A DNA stretch of 64,000 bases, from NCBI GenBank assembly GCA_033032865.1, contig JAWHQI010000004.1, positions 26,084,001 to 26,148,000 of the forward strand. Reading direction: 5' to 3'. How positions within the stretch are numbered: position 1 is the first letter of the stretch; each line of letters begins with the position of its first letter. Both the position numbers and the translations under genes were made by a program. The notes beneath the pieces are model-generated. The model searched no databases. It was not told the origin of the DNA and was given only the letters and a program-made list of their open reading frames with translations. The DNA is from Dactylorhiza incarnata (Eukaryota > Streptophyta > Magnoliopsida > Asparagales > Orchidaceae). Shown here piece after piece: positions 10,648 to 22,745 of this stretch.

Positions 10648-12198
10648 TGATAAAACATTATATATAGTTATTTTTATATAGTATTTTAGTAGTAATTAAT
10701 TAGTTTTTATATAATTTTAGTTTAATTTATATCTAATTTACTTTATTTTGTGTTTTCAAGAAATCTGGGGCTGCTAATAACAAATTAAAGCCCACAACCG
10801 TGTTCACGGGAAATTCCAGAACAAATCTGCAAAAATCCTCAGTACACGCCCCAGGTCACGGGCATGACCTGGGGGCGTGACCATGGTCACGACCGTGCTC
10901 CGTCTTCAGCTCCCGGATGATATTGCTAAGTCAGTTTTTGATTACACGCCCCAGGTCACGGGCGTGACCTGGGGAGTGACCTTCAGGTCACAGGCGTGAC
11001 TCGCCAGACATGCATTCAATACAAGCAGTTTCCGCCGCCGAGCCATTCCAGTTTACACGCCCTTGGTCACGGGCATGACCAAGGGCGTGACCTCTCCCGC
11101 AACTACCAGATTAACTCCAGATCGCGCCGTTTCCCGCCGTTTCCTGACTCAGTTAAGACACGCCCTAGGTCACGAGCGTGACCTTGGCCGTGACCCGTCA
11201 AGATGATCAATTTTGGCGGTTTCTCTCCCACAATGTTCCCGGGCTTTCATGACGCAGTTACGCAGCTTACATGCCCTTGGTCACGGGCGTGACTCACCAA
11301 TTTTCTGCCTATAAAAGCCAGTTGCTGCCAAAGTGATGCGAATCGAGTCCATGCTTCGATTGGGTCATTCTTAGCTTAGTTTTTCTGCATTTTATTAGTG
11401 TAATTTTATTTATGCAGTTTATTTTATGTCTTGTCTTCTTAATTTCTAGCTTAGATTTACTTTACTTGCAACTGTACTTTTCTTTACATAGAAATAAAAA
11501 TGTCTTTCTTCTCAATTATGTTTAGCTAATTTTCATAGCATTTGATCGGATGAATTCTTAAGCTTTTATATTTCGTAATCTCTTATTCATAGTGTGGTTT
11601 TGGAAAATTATGATTTACCGTTGATTTGCAAATATTGATATCATATTTTTAGGTTATGATAATCAAGTTTGATCCGTATTTTAGTGTATCGAGAGATCCG
11701 TGAATACATGTAGATCGCTCATCAGTAGAAGGAGTTGCGTCCGCTCCTCGAGAGAGGGCGGCACAAATTTCCGGATTGGGTCAAATCCAATAGTGGGGTT
11801 CACCGCGTAAGGCAAGCTTAGGGGTTTCGACTGGCCGAGGGATCTTAATCGATCAACCTAAGGTTAGGTGGTAGTTCTCTCGAGAGAGGCTCTAACATAT
11901 TTTGGGAACCTCCACGGTCAAGTTTGTCAAAATCAATTTATGATGTTTACGAAATATTTTACTTAAGAAGGATTCTCGATCAAATGTTTCATTTCTTTTA
12001 TTATTTCTTTTATAAAACCTTTTAACTATTTTTCCGATAAAATAATTATAATTTGTGTGAGTAGAAGTACTCAACAACCCCGTGGAATACGACACTTGAT
12101 ATTTATTTCTAAATATCCTATACTATGAATGATAGCTTTTCTTGCCTATAGTTCGTAGAATTTGGAGAATATATTTATATCTTAAACTTTACGTATCA
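10648..12198 (+). repeat. 5' LTR of element F (Athila-related, non-autonomous)
   Basis: Runs from TGATAAAACA to ACGTATCA, followed directly by a tRNA-Asp primer site. About 10840-11300 has gtcacg/cgtgac palindromes, then TATAAAA at 11310. A 3' part holds ctctcgagagag palindromes. The left junction is flush with the 89-bp array, so any target duplication would begin with cagac; no partner is found at the right. Confidence 0.9.
11310..11316 (+). promoter_or_regulatory. TATA box of element F 5' LTR
   Basis: TATAAAA lies just downstream of the palindrome cluster; the same arrangement is at 15575-15581 in the other LTR. Confidence 0.7.
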
Positions 12199-12224
12199 AG
12201 TTTTTGGCGCCGTTGCCGGGGATT
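12199..12224 (+). other. Primer binding site, tRNA-Asp type (element F)
   Basis: Contains tggcgccgttgccgggga, matching the Athila primer site complementary to plant tRNA-Asp, five bases after the LTR. Confidence 0.9.
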
Positions 12225-12359
12225 ATTTTTGTTGATATTTTGAAAGCGTAAATTATTACTTTTATCATTCTTCTTCTCCTCCCCATATCTCTTTTTACTT
12301 TTTCCTTTAAAATTCCATTTTATTAGGTAACGGTTGTCTATTTTCTATTTCCAAAAAAT

Positions 12360-13148
12360 ATGATGATATCTCAGTTGGCCGCAAAAGTTGCCGAGCTTCA
12401 ACATAAGGTAAACCTTTTGGAAGCCGCATGAAAGCGCCAAATTATTTGTAATTTTTGTGGTGCAAATCATTCTAGTGAGGAATGTTCATTTTATTATCAA
12501 AATAGTTTTTGTTATCAAAATGATTTTTCGATGAAAGCTAATTCATATGAAATTTCTTCTTGCTCCAATATTAATTATTCATGGTGGAAAGATCACCCGG
12601 ATAGTTTTCGGTGCGATGAAGGAAATTCAATCAATCATGATTTTCATTCCTCCTCTTTTACCCCACAAAATTCTTTTTCTTCTACTCTTGGGTTTTCTCC
12701 AGATTTTATTTGTCCAAATTTAAATATTTATTCCCAAGCTCAAGAAGAACTTCTTTACCACGAGTTTAAAAGAGTCATGAAGACACCAGAAGAAATTGAC
12801 GAAGAACATGTTTCTTCTCCTCCTCCGCCCGAATCTCCTCCTTTTTTTCATGAATTTTCTCTCTCGCCAAATATTCACTTTGAAAGTGAAATTCATGAAA
12901 ATATTGTGTCCCATGAATTTAGTTCACTTGGTATTTCAAATAAATTTTTGGATGCGAATTTTATTTTTGAAAATGAACAACCGCTTCTTAATCATGAATT
13001 TTCACAAGAAACTCCTCCTTGTGAAAAATTTTCTGACTCGCTAATTTTTTATTCTTTTGATACTAACAATTTTCATATAGAGGATGAGTCGTTGCAACGT
13101 CTTCACCGATCCATTTGCCGCTCATCTCCAACAATCCAAATTACCTAA
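12360..13148 (+). pseudogene. Element F ORF: zinc knuckle plus repeated HEF motifs
   Basis: One frame of 263 codons from ATG 12360, broken by TGA at 12429. The inverted relative G has CGA (Arg) there, so the break looks like a C-to-T change in F. A short helical N-terminus (LAAKVAELQHKVNLLE) leads to a CX2CX4HX4C knuckle, CNFCGANHSSEEC, at 12447-12485, a nucleic-acid-binding motif found in Gag proteins. The C-terminal half is acidic and Ser/Phe-rich and repeats HEF four times (YHEFKR, FHEFSL, SHEFSS, NHEFSQ), with NHDF before them. No protease or pol follows. I infer a Gag-like accessory protein; I know no named family with this layout. Confidence 0.7.
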
Positions 13149-14888
13149 GGTATGTATAGGTAATTTGGATTCACAATTTCAAGCTAACGGATAACCAAAG
13201 AATCATGACTATAGCGGAGGAGTCGCCGGGCAACGGCTTTCGACATGCTCACCTGAGCGTGAATTAAGGGAGTTGCCTGTGTACCTTTATTTTTATTTTA
13301 TTTTTCCTAACAATAACCGTCTAGCTTAAAGACGGGAAAAAGAAAGCGCTCTTGAGAGGCACCCCTTGCTTATTTTTTTTTTTTCAATTTTTCTTTTCTT
13401 TATCTACTTTTTCTTTTCAAGTTTTTTCCTCTTCATCCTTGTTTATAAACATTGGGGACAATGTTTATTTTTAAGTATGGGGGGGGGGGGGGGGGGGGGT
13501 GTCCTCTAATGTTTGTTTTTATTCAAAAAATTCAAAAAAAAAAATAGAAAAACACTTTTACTACAAAAAAAATAAAAAATATTTAAAAATCATTAAAAAA
13601 ATCTTCTTTTGACTTCTTTTTCAATTTTATTTTAAAATATGGAAATTACAAAAAAAATTAAAAACAATTAAAAATTATTTCTTGCGAAAGGGCCGTGTTG
13701 GGCTTTCATCCCACAAAACTGCTTAGTACCTAGCGAGCCCATCATTGGGTAGCCCTTGGGAAGTCCAAGAACAAAAAAAATTATTTCTATTTTATTTTTC
13801 TTGATCAAGCAAATATAAAAATATAAAATAATACAAAATTGATTTATAAATTTTGTATTATTAGATGCTTCCTTACTTTTTATTTGAGCCCAACCAATTT
13901 TAATTATGAGCTTTTATTTATATGACTTTTAAAAAAACAAAAGCTTTCTTTTTATGTGTTTTCTATTTTATGTGTCTCTTCATAATTTGTTAGATTTAAT
14001 TTTTAGATAAATTTGATTTAAAGAATTTTTCATTATTTTGATTTGATTAGAATATTTCTTAGTTTTGTTTTCTCTCCTTAAAATATCATGAATTAATTTT
14101 GTAGCAATTGTGCTTAAGATCTTTAGATTTTTATTATATTAACTTTAACTCATAGATTCTTAAAGATTTCTTAATTTATTTTCTATTATCTCAAAATAGT
14201 TATCTTGAGAATTTTATAGCCTTTAAACCCTAGCCCCTCCTTTTACTTTACCCTTTTGATTGGCAAATAAAAAAAAATATAAAAGATCATATGTCATGAA
14301 ATGAGAGGATAAAATTCATCATTCCTAAACATATGCACCCAAATTTGTAAGAGATTATATGACATGGAGCTGAGAGGATAAACTTCATCACTCCTAAACA
14401 TATACATTTGGGGTATTAAAAAAGAAGTGTATCTAAAAAAATAGAAATGAGAGAATAAAATTCATCATTTACCAATTAAAAATCTCTTCTATGCCAATTT
14501 TACACAAACTTAACCAATATCATTTCATATTCAAGATATTTATGAGAGAGCTTAGTTAATATTTTATGTTTTCTATAAAGTTTTGAATGATAATAAAAGT
14601 TTCTATAATTCTAATCTTAGATTATTTTGCTTAATTCAATACAATTTTGTTTATGAAAATTTAATTAGAGAATTTTTGAAACTAATTTTAATTCTACGCA
14701 TGTCAACTTATGAATCATGATTTATTTCTTATGAATCTAAATTTTATTTCAAAACTCATTTATGTATGAGTCATGTATAATTTTAAATGCATAATTAGGA
14801 GTAAATTCTTTTATTTTTTTTGAAATGTCATATAAATTTTATTCTCATACTTATGAATTGGTTTTGCTCTGGAATAACAAAAGCTTAA
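13149..14888 (+). other. Element F 3' noncoding region
   Basis: No coding signal. It holds a hairpin-forming ataaacattggggacaatgt (13446-13468) followed by ttaagtatgggg and a 21-base G run (13479-13499), a block with gggaagtccaagaa near 13758, and paired gagaggataaaattcat blocks near 14300-14400. Each has a counterpart in element B's 3' region. Confidence 0.75.
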
Positions 14889-14902
14889 GTATGGGGGTAT
14901 TT
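14889..14902 (+). other. Polypurine tract of element F
   Basis: aagtatgggggtat(t) immediately before the 3' LTR; the same tract precedes the 3' LTR of element B. Confidence 0.85.
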
Positions 14903-16177
14903 GATAGTACATTATATATAGTTATTTTTATATAGTATTTTTGTAGTAATTAATTAGTTTTTATATAATATTAGTTTAATTTATATCTAATTTACTTTAT
15001 TTTGTGTTTTCAGGTAATCTGGGGCTGCTAATAACAAATTCAAGCTCACAACCGTGTTCACGGGAAATTCCAGAACAAATCTGCAAAAATCCTCAGTACA
15101 CGCCCCAGGTCACGAGCGTGACCTGGGGGCGTGACCATGGTCACGGTCGTGCTCCGCCTTCAGCTCCCGGATGACATTGCCGCGTCAGTTTATGATTACA
15201 CGCCCCAGGTCACGGGCGTGACCCGGGCGTGACATTCAGGTCACGGACGTGACTCGCCAGACATGCATTCAATACAAGCAGTTTCCGCCGCCGAGCCATT
15301 CCAATTTACACGCCCTTGGTCACGAGCGTGACCAAGGGCGTGACCTCTCCCGCAACTGCCAGATTAACTCCAGATCGCACCGTTTCCCGCCCTTTACTGA
15401 CTCGGTCAAGACACGCCCTAAGTCACGGGCGTGACCTAGGCCGGGACCCGTCGAGATGATCAATTTTGGTGGTTTCTCTCCCCCAACGTTCCTGGGCTTT
15501 CATGACGCAGTTACGCAGCTTACACGCCCTTGGTCACGGGCGTGACCAAGGGCGTGACTCACCAATTTTCTGCCTATAAAAGCCCGTTGCTGCCAAAATG
15601 ATGCGAATCGAGTCCATGCTTCGATTGGGTCATTCTTAGCTTAGTTTTTCTGCATTTTATTAGTGTAATTTTATTTATGCAATTTATTTTATGTCTTGTC
15701 TTTTTAATTTCTAGCTTAGATTTACTTTACTTGCAACTGCACTTTTCTTTACATAGAAATAAAAATGTCTTTCTTCTATATTATGTTTAGCTAATTTTCA
15801 TAGCATTTGATCGGATGAATTCTTAAGCTTTTATATTTCGTAATCTCTTATTCATAGTTTAGTTTTGGAAAACAATGATTTACCGTTGATTTGAAAATAT
15901 TGATTTCATATTTCTAGGTTATGATAATCAAGTTTGATCCGTATTATAGTGTATCGAGAGATCCGTGAATACATGTAGATCGCTCATCGGTAGAAGGAGT
16001 TGCGTCCGCTCCTCGAGAGAGGGCGACACAAATCTTCCGAATTGGGTCAAATCCAATAGTGGGGTTCACCGCGTAAGGCAAGCTTCGGGGTTTCGACTGG
16101 CCGAGGGGTCTTAATCGATCAACCTAAGGTTAGGTTGTAGTTCTCTCTCGAGAGAATCTACCATATATTGGGAACCT
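14903..16177 (+). repeat. 3' LTR of element F, truncated
   Basis: Matches 10648 onward, including the palindrome cluster (about 15095-15560) and TATAAAA at 15575. Similarity ends after ggaacct at 16177, about 300 bp short of the expected terminus, where inverted element G begins. Confidence 0.9.
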
Positions 16178-16485
16178 TTTTAGAATAACAATAACACTAC
16201 TCGCTAGAATGATTTGCACCACAAAAATAACAATTAAATTGGTGTTGTCGTGCGGCTTCTAAAAGAATGACTTTATTTCGAAGCTCGGCAACTTTTGAGG
16301 CCAATTGCGATAACATTATATTTTTTTGAAAAATAAAATTAAACAGCCGTCACCTAATAAAAAAGAATTTTTAAAAGAAAAAGCCAAAAGAGAAATGGGG
16401 GCGGAGAAAGAGAATGATAAAAGTAATAAAATTCATGCTTTCAAAATCTCAACAAAAATAATCCCCGGCAACGGCGCCAAAAACT
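16178..16485 (-). pseudogene. Element G internal start: primer site and zinc-knuckle ORF piece
   Basis: On the minus strand this begins with the tRNA-Asp primer site (16460-16480) and continues into the start of the same ORF as F: LLEAAR then CYFCGANHSSE, where a stop falls at the last glutamate-rich part of the knuckle. Only this first part is kept; it ends at the junction with F's LTR. Confidence 0.8.
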
Positions 16486-18166
16486 TGATAGCTAAAATTT
16501 TCAATATAAATATATTCTCCAAATTCTACAAACTATAGGCAAGAGCACCTATCATCCATAGTATAGGATATTTAATAATAAATATCAAGTGTCATATTCC
16601 ACGGGTCTGTTGATTACTTCTACTCACGCAAATTATTATTATTTAATCGGTAATAAGAAAAAGGTTTTATGAAAGAAATGATAAAAGAAAGAAAACATCT
16701 GATCGAGAATCCTTCTTAAGTTAAATATTTCCTAAATATAATAAATTGATTTGGACAAACTTGACCGTGGAGGTTCCCAAAATATGATAGAGCCTCTCTC
16801 GAGAGAAATACCACTTAACCTTAGGTTGATCGATTAAGACCCCTCGGCCAGTCGAAACCCCTAAGCTTGCTTTGTGCGGTGAGCCCCACTATTGGATTTG
16901 ACTCCAAACCGGAAGATTTGTGTCACCCTCTCTCGAGGAGTGCAAACAATTCTTTCTACCGATGAGCGATCTACCCGTATTTACGGAACTCTCGATACAC
17001 TAAAATATGGATCAAACTTGATTATCATACACTAGAAATATGAAACCAATAATTATAAATCAATGGTAAATCTTAGTTTTTCAAAACAAAACTATGAAGA
17101 AGAGATTGCGAAATAACACTACTTAAGAATTCATCTGATCAAATGTTATAAAATTAGTTAAACATGATTAAGTAAAAACAATTTTATAACTAAGAAAAGG
17201 GAATTACAATTGCAGGAATTTGAAATCTAAATTATGAATTGAAATTACAAAACATAAAGTAAATTTGCATAAAGAAAATACAATAAGAAAATGCTTAAAA
17301 CTAATCTAAAAATGACCCAATCTAACCTAGGATTCCTTCTCTTGACAATGGCAGCAGCTGGGAATTTATTGGGAGAAAATTCATAAGTCACGTCCCTAGG
17401 TCACGCCCGTGACCTAGGGCGTGTAAGGTGCGGAACATGCGTTTTGAATGCCCGGGAACGTTGGGGAAAAAACTGCCAAAATCCATCAATTTGGAGTACA
17501 CGCCCCCTGGTCACGCCCGTGACCATGGGTGTGTAAGCTGAAATGGCCTGCGGCGGAAAACTGTTTCATTAAATGTTACCCGGGGTAAGTCACGCCCGTG
17601 ACCTGGAGGTCACGCCCCCTAGGGCGTGTATAGAGAAAAACATCCAAAATTACACCTGGAAGCATTCCAGAGAAAATTGTAATTTTTCTCAGTACACGCC
17701 CGTGTTCACGACAATGTCACGCCCGTGACATGAGGGCGTGTACTTGAGACACTTCTCTAGATTGTAGATGACATCGTCCTCTTTCCGATGACTGGTTGCA
17801 CATCCCGTAACTCTTTCTGGATTGAAAGTTATGACAATTTGAAATTCTGCAACTAGCAGCCTTTTTCACTATTTCTGGAGAGTTTATGACATTGGGTCAC
17901 GCCCATGACTTGATTACACGCCCTTTGGTCCCGGGCGTGACCTAGGGCGTGTAATTTTAAAATTCTAAATTTTACTATTCGCAGACCAAAATTTTGATTT
18001 TTTTACTATTCGCAAACCAAAATACAAAAATTGCTCCAGGACCTCTCAAAAGCCCTGAAAACACAAAACAAAGTAAATTAGACATATATTAAACTAAAAC
18101 TATATAATAATTAATTAATTACGACTAAAATATTATAGAAAACTAACTATAAATAATGCACTATCA
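16486..18166 (-). repeat. LTR of element G (F family), inverted
   Basis: Read on the minus strand it starts TGATAGTGCATTA and ends ATCA before the primer site. It has the same palindrome type (about 17385-17955) but many more substitutions against F than F's LTRs show against each other, and its TATA region reads caataaattccc. Its outer terminus is flush with E's LTR at 18166/18167, consistent with insertion there. Confidence 0.85.
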
Positions 18167-18965
18167 CCTCATCTACCCCGGACGATTGTTGGGACCGAGC
18201 TACGACGCGGATTGACGACCCGATGATTCCTACCATGAATTTACAACAAGCCTCCAGATTTGGTTGTTCTCTTGCATTTTTCTCCTATTGGACTATTGTT
18301 GTTAGTGTAATCTTCTTTATTTGATGATGTTTGCACTCTACATTTGATTTAATCTTCATCTCATTGTTTTGCAATGTTATTATTCTTGTATGAGTGCTTA
18401 AGGTGAGCTCTTGTGGTAATTGTGGTGTGAGTGTTTGGGTTTGCTACACTAGCAATTGCTCGGTGTGAGCTTTGTGATGAGGTGCTTGTGACACTCATTC
18501 CACCGGTGCGACTCACTCCATTCGCAAGCCTTCTCGTTCATCCACGTAGCGAAGCGGTGCTAACGGTCCGTATAATCCATCTGCCTAGCCAAGAGGTGCT
18601 AAGGGCCCTCACTCCTTTCCGCAGTTACTCTCACCTCATCTGCTTGCCTACTAGTCCATCCGCCTTGCGATGCAGTGCATAGCGGTCTGCATAGTTTCCA
18701 TCCGCCCGACGAAGCAGTGCATAGATGTTTGCATAGTAATTTAGTTTTATTTCTTTTCCACAATCCAATCCAAACTTCCCGCAATCCACCTTTAGGGCAT
18801 CAATCTCAAGTCCTTCCTCAAAAGTAAACTCCACCTTACTGTGTTCCTTCGAGATCGATACTTGGGGAAATTCGCCCATTTTATATTACTTGAACGATCG
18901 GTACACTGTCGTTTCATGTCGCAGTCTCTCTCCCGCCTATAGCGGTGTGCTATATTTGCGCATCA
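18167..18965 (+). repeat. Partial LTR of element E (outermost nest level)
   Basis: Matches the 3' half of element C's LTR (for example 27021-27873): gaccgagc...acgcggattga, then gtgctaagg-type blocks, a block with cgatcggtacactgtcg, and an end gcgcatca followed by the primer site. The 5' part is missing; G abuts it. Confidence 0.85.
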
Positions 18966-18990
18966 AGTTTTTGGCGCCGTTGTCGGGGAA
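18966..18990 (+). other. Primer binding site, tRNA-Asp type (element E)
   Basis: tggcgccgttgtcgggga, one base off the tRNA-Asp site. Confidence 0.85.
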
Positions 18991-19180
18991 CACTGTCGTG
19001 TGAATTTCTGGAGAGGTAGAGCTGAGAGGTAAAAGTTCTTCCATTTGTAAATTGCATCTTTTTGTTTTGTTTCATATTCTGTTTTTCCTGCTTTAAATTT
19101 AGGTTGCTTTAGTAAATTATTGTTGGGTGTAGTATTTTGCACAATAGTGTTTTTCTTTTGAATCTTGTTATCTTCATGCA

Positions 19181-20390
19181 ATGTGGGCCGCATTTAATGT
19201 TCATTGCCATTGGTGTGGAGATATTTCCCATGCTAGTGATAAATGCCCATCGGGAGATAGTATCCCTAGTCCCTAAGGCACAATGTATCGGGCACCGACA
19301 CCGTATGGTACCTCATACAACGCGCCTAAGTCATATGGCTACTCTTCCGCTCCGCACGTGCCATTTTTGCATTCATCTCCGGCCAAAATTGATCCGAAGA
19401 AAATGCAAAACAATGCTTGTTTTGTCGGAGCATGTATCATGCCTTGAAGGATTATGCTATTTTTTTTGCCAATTGGACGAGGATGATGAGCCGGATATCT
19501 GGATCGTCCCGACTCTTAACTCTGGCAGCACACCTTCTACTTCTGATTACTTGTCTGTGTCACCTTCATGTTTTGATGGGAATGATGTAGACACGCTTAT
19601 CATAGTTGTGGTGGATGTATGTTCTGACATCGTTGAGCCAATATCCCATGTGCATACATCACCTTGCATGAATTCGATTCTTTGTGATGAATCGATGCTT
19701 GACTATTAACCAAGCACTATTCCTCCCCTTGTTGTGCATACTACTACATTTGTCTCTGACGAAATTATTGAGGATATTTCATAGGATAAGGAAGGTGATT
19801 TATGTGTTGTGCCTATTCCTATGGAGGAGGATATTTTCCAAGGTGATGAGGATTCTACCTCAGCACCGGTGGAGGAAGTCCAAATCTTAGGCAAGGCCAC
19901 CATTGATCCTGCTGAGCCTTGCAGCATTATCGATAATGCCGACAATATCTTACTTCCCCAACCTCTTGGGAGTGAGATCGGGACCACTCCCCCGATTTTT
20001 TATTGTTTATGTCATTCTTCTCCTTTATTTCCTGAACCCCCTTCTTCAGTGTCTGAGCATGTGCAGGTTGATTCTTCGCAGGGACTCCAGGAGGACTTGG
20101 AGCATGTTTCTCATGCAAATGAGGTGAGCATCCACTTATGTGAGGAGGTTGATCCCCCCTCCATAGAGGGAGATCCACTCATTGCCTTCTCCTCCTGCAT
20201 CCATCCTGAAGAAGATGACACCTTGCTGGGCAAGGACATATATTTTGGTGAGAATAGTGAGGAGGACTCCTCCTCCACTTCTTACTTTCTGCTTCCTCTA
20301 CATGCGAAGAGCAGGTATTATTATTTCGGTAGAGGAGTAATTGTTTTATCAACATATTGGTACCCATTATCGACGCGGATATTAAAATAG
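19181..20390 (+). pseudogene. Element E ORF remnant: zinc knuckle and acidic region
   Basis: Homologous to 39906-41141 in element C. The first knuckle is intact here (CHWCGDISHASDKC), but a stop follows at about 19275, and the second knuckle is scrambled by small indels (cys-rich CFVGAC remains). The acidic part survives in a separate frame (about 19809-20390): EDDEPDIW, PVEEVQILGKATIDPAEPCS and DDTLLGKD have direct counterparts in C. A decayed nucleic-acid-binding Gag-like protein is the best reading. Confidence 0.75.
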
Positions 20391-20999
20391 TTACCTGTAC
20401 ACTTTTCCTTCCATACTCCTATAAACTAGAACTGTTAAAATTTTGAATAAGTCGTGCTGGGAGGACAATAACTCCAGTAGTTATCTCATTTTTATATATG
20501 CATTCTCTATAAATTAATTTATATTTTTTATTATGTTTTTGTCGGAGCTCTCCCCTGCATGTGCCTATTTTGTAACGCAGATGTTATGCCATTGTCTTGG
20601 ATTTCAAGCGTCTTCTGGTATGCTCATTTTGGTATGCTCATTTACTAAGCATTGGGTAACCACTTCCCCTCTCTTTATTTTAGATTGTAATGTTTATATT
20701 ATTTCCACGCATAGCATGTCATGAGTATGGGGGAGAGTGTAGCGAGCTTTATTACCCACACGCACGCACACCACTTCATGTGCATACCAAAAGCAAAATT
20801 CATTTTAAGTTTTTCAAAATTTAATAATTTCCAGCATTTTCTATGCACATTACTACACCCACTTGAGCGCGTACTCACTTGTTTTGAGCGTCTTGGGTCA
20901 AACCTAATTTTTCATGATCGATTGGAAAGTTATTGTATTGGCGTAGGATTGAGTCGTGAAGTAACATGTTGACTCTTTTAGTGCTTCTAGTCAAGTGCT
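20391..20999 (+). other. Element E 3' noncoding region, left part
   Basis: Aligns with C's 3' region: gaataagtcgtgctgggagg (C 41156), a PPT-like gagtatgggggagagtg at 20722, cacttgagc, and gtgcttctagtcaagtgct (C 43381). The ATHILA ORF-1-like gene found in C between these blocks is absent. The region is cut at 20999 by Tat element A. Confidence 0.75.
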
Positions 21000-22036
21000 C
21001 GTTACACAACCCCTATATTCGCCAGGCAAGGGGGCGCTTTGAGAGGTCAACATTGTGAAGAAAGTAATAAGGGGGACGAGCCAGATAAGTTCTCGCAAGG
21101 GTCGGGCGGGTGAGACAAGCCCTCGCCGACTATTCGCTGGTAGGCCAGCGAGACGGGAACTCGCCGTGTATACGCGAGAAGGGCTGGAGGGCCGACCACT
21201 CGCGAGCCGCTTACAGCAGTTTTTTAGGTTCGACGAAATTGAGTGCGCTCGACGAAAGGTATTCTGCGTTCGACGAACTCACTTCTCAGCTCGACGAACG
21301 TCAAGTTTCAACCGGATAAGTTTATCTCAGCGGTTGGGCTGGGAGGGCCTATAGTCTCGGCAGCTTAGTCCCATCCCAGCGGATCCGCTGGGATAGGCAG
21401 TCATCTCAGAAGGACCAGAGTGAGCTCGCAGGAAGGCGCGCGAGACTAGGTCTTAGTGGATATCTCCAGATGGGTTCCAAGCGAGGTCTTAACGACGCGC
21501 TCGCCAGGATGGATGTCGCGGGAGAGATCTGCGAGAAGGCAGCGAGAGCTCTCGCGAGTAATATTCTCACAGAACTCTTGCCCGTAGGCCGATAGGGAAG
21601 GATTACCTTTTTACCCCCGGTGGTCTGCCACTGTCCTCTTCAAACAACGGAGTTTGGCTGTTAGCAGGCCAATTTTGGGGTGCGTATAGTTAAATCAAGA
21701 GGCGGAATCCTTCTATTTGCAGGCCAGTTCAAAAAATCTATAAATAAGACCCAAAGGGCACCTTTGGAGAGGACTTCTTTTTCTGGAGCTTCTCTCTCCT
21801 CAGGCTTTCCTTGGTTGGCATTTTCAGAGCTCTCCAAGGTGCCCGGGCTTCAGCATTGGCTTGGGAGGGGAAGCGCTCTAAAGATCTTCCGGGTGTGTGG
21901 TGGGTCCTCCTTGCTGAGTCTAAGGGTCTGTGTCTTGTTCCGAGGCTTCTGTCTGTCCCTTCAAAGGATTAGTAAGTATCAGCTGCCCCCAACTAGTTGG
22001 GGCCCCGAACTCCACAGAGACCATTTACTATTTTCA
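21000..22036 (+). repeat. 5' LTR of Tat element A
   Basis: Matches 62911-63960 along its length. The right end is ...ttttca (22036). The left end is uncertain by a few bases (cgttacacaacccc here, tgtacaacccc in the other copy). A ttcgacgaa cluster lies at 21228-21305 and TATAAAT at 21739. Confidence 0.85.
21739..21745 (+). promoter_or_regulatory. TATA box of element A 5' LTR
   Basis: tctataaataag, conserved at 63661-63667 in the 3' LTR. Confidence 0.7.
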
Positions 22037-22096
22037 ATATTTTTGGTGCGGTGAGCGTGGAGTGCAGCTGGTTCAAGAAAATCTCAAGGAAGAAAC

Positions 22097-22745
22097 ATGA
22101 TAGGAGAGGACGAGCAGGACGCGAGACCTGGAGGGTCGCCACCACCAGGAGCGCCAACAACGGTGGAAATGTTGGCAGACCTTAGGCGAGATCTTCCTTG
22201 AGCTTTTCAGAGTGTTCTCGTCACGGCACTCGGTGGTCTCACGACCCCAGCGCCCCAGGTGGCTCCTCCGCCTAGAGTCGGCGAGAATGCCCCAGCTCCG
22301 CGAGTCGGATGGGAGGCGGCAACCCAGGGCGCGGGGCGAGACCTCTCCGGGCGAGAACTCTTCCCTAGCCCAGAGAGAGCGAGCGAGGTCCCGGCAAGGG
22401 TCGTCCAAGCAGAGGGGGTCCCGGCCAGTGGGGCCCCGATGAGTGGTCCTTTGGCGAGCCCGAGGCCGGCAGGAGCAGGGTCGCCAAGGGAGTTTGCAGG
22501 GACAGTGGAGCAGGTCCATAGGGTGAGCGGGGGAAGCCCTATTTGCGAGTTGGTGCTCTCGGCACCACTCCCCGAAGGATTCAGGGAGCTGGCCATGACG
22601 CTGTATGCCGGCAAGGATGACCCCGTTCAGCACTTGCAATGGTTTGAGGATATGGTCTCGATCAGACCTATGTCGGACGTCTTCAAGTGACGACTTTTTG
22701 CTACCACCTTAAAGGAGAAGGCGAGGGACTGGTTCCACCAGCTGC
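22097..22745 (+). pseudogene. Tat element A gag, first part
   Basis: Frame from ATG 22097 (MIGEDEQDARPGG), Pro/Gly/Ala-rich, with stops at ~22199 and ~22687. The last third is the start of a retrotransposon gag domain (MTLYAGKDDPVQHLQWFEDM, then TTLKEKARDWFHQL). It is interrupted at 22745 by element B and continues at about 52358 in the same reading frame. Gag would form the virus-like particle. The stops mean this copy cannot make it. Confidence 0.8.

Noticed and set aside
22022..22060. Primer site of Tat element A
   Set aside because: ggtgcggtgagcgtgg follows the LTR but I could not match it to a known tRNA end with confidence, so it is not listed as a feature.
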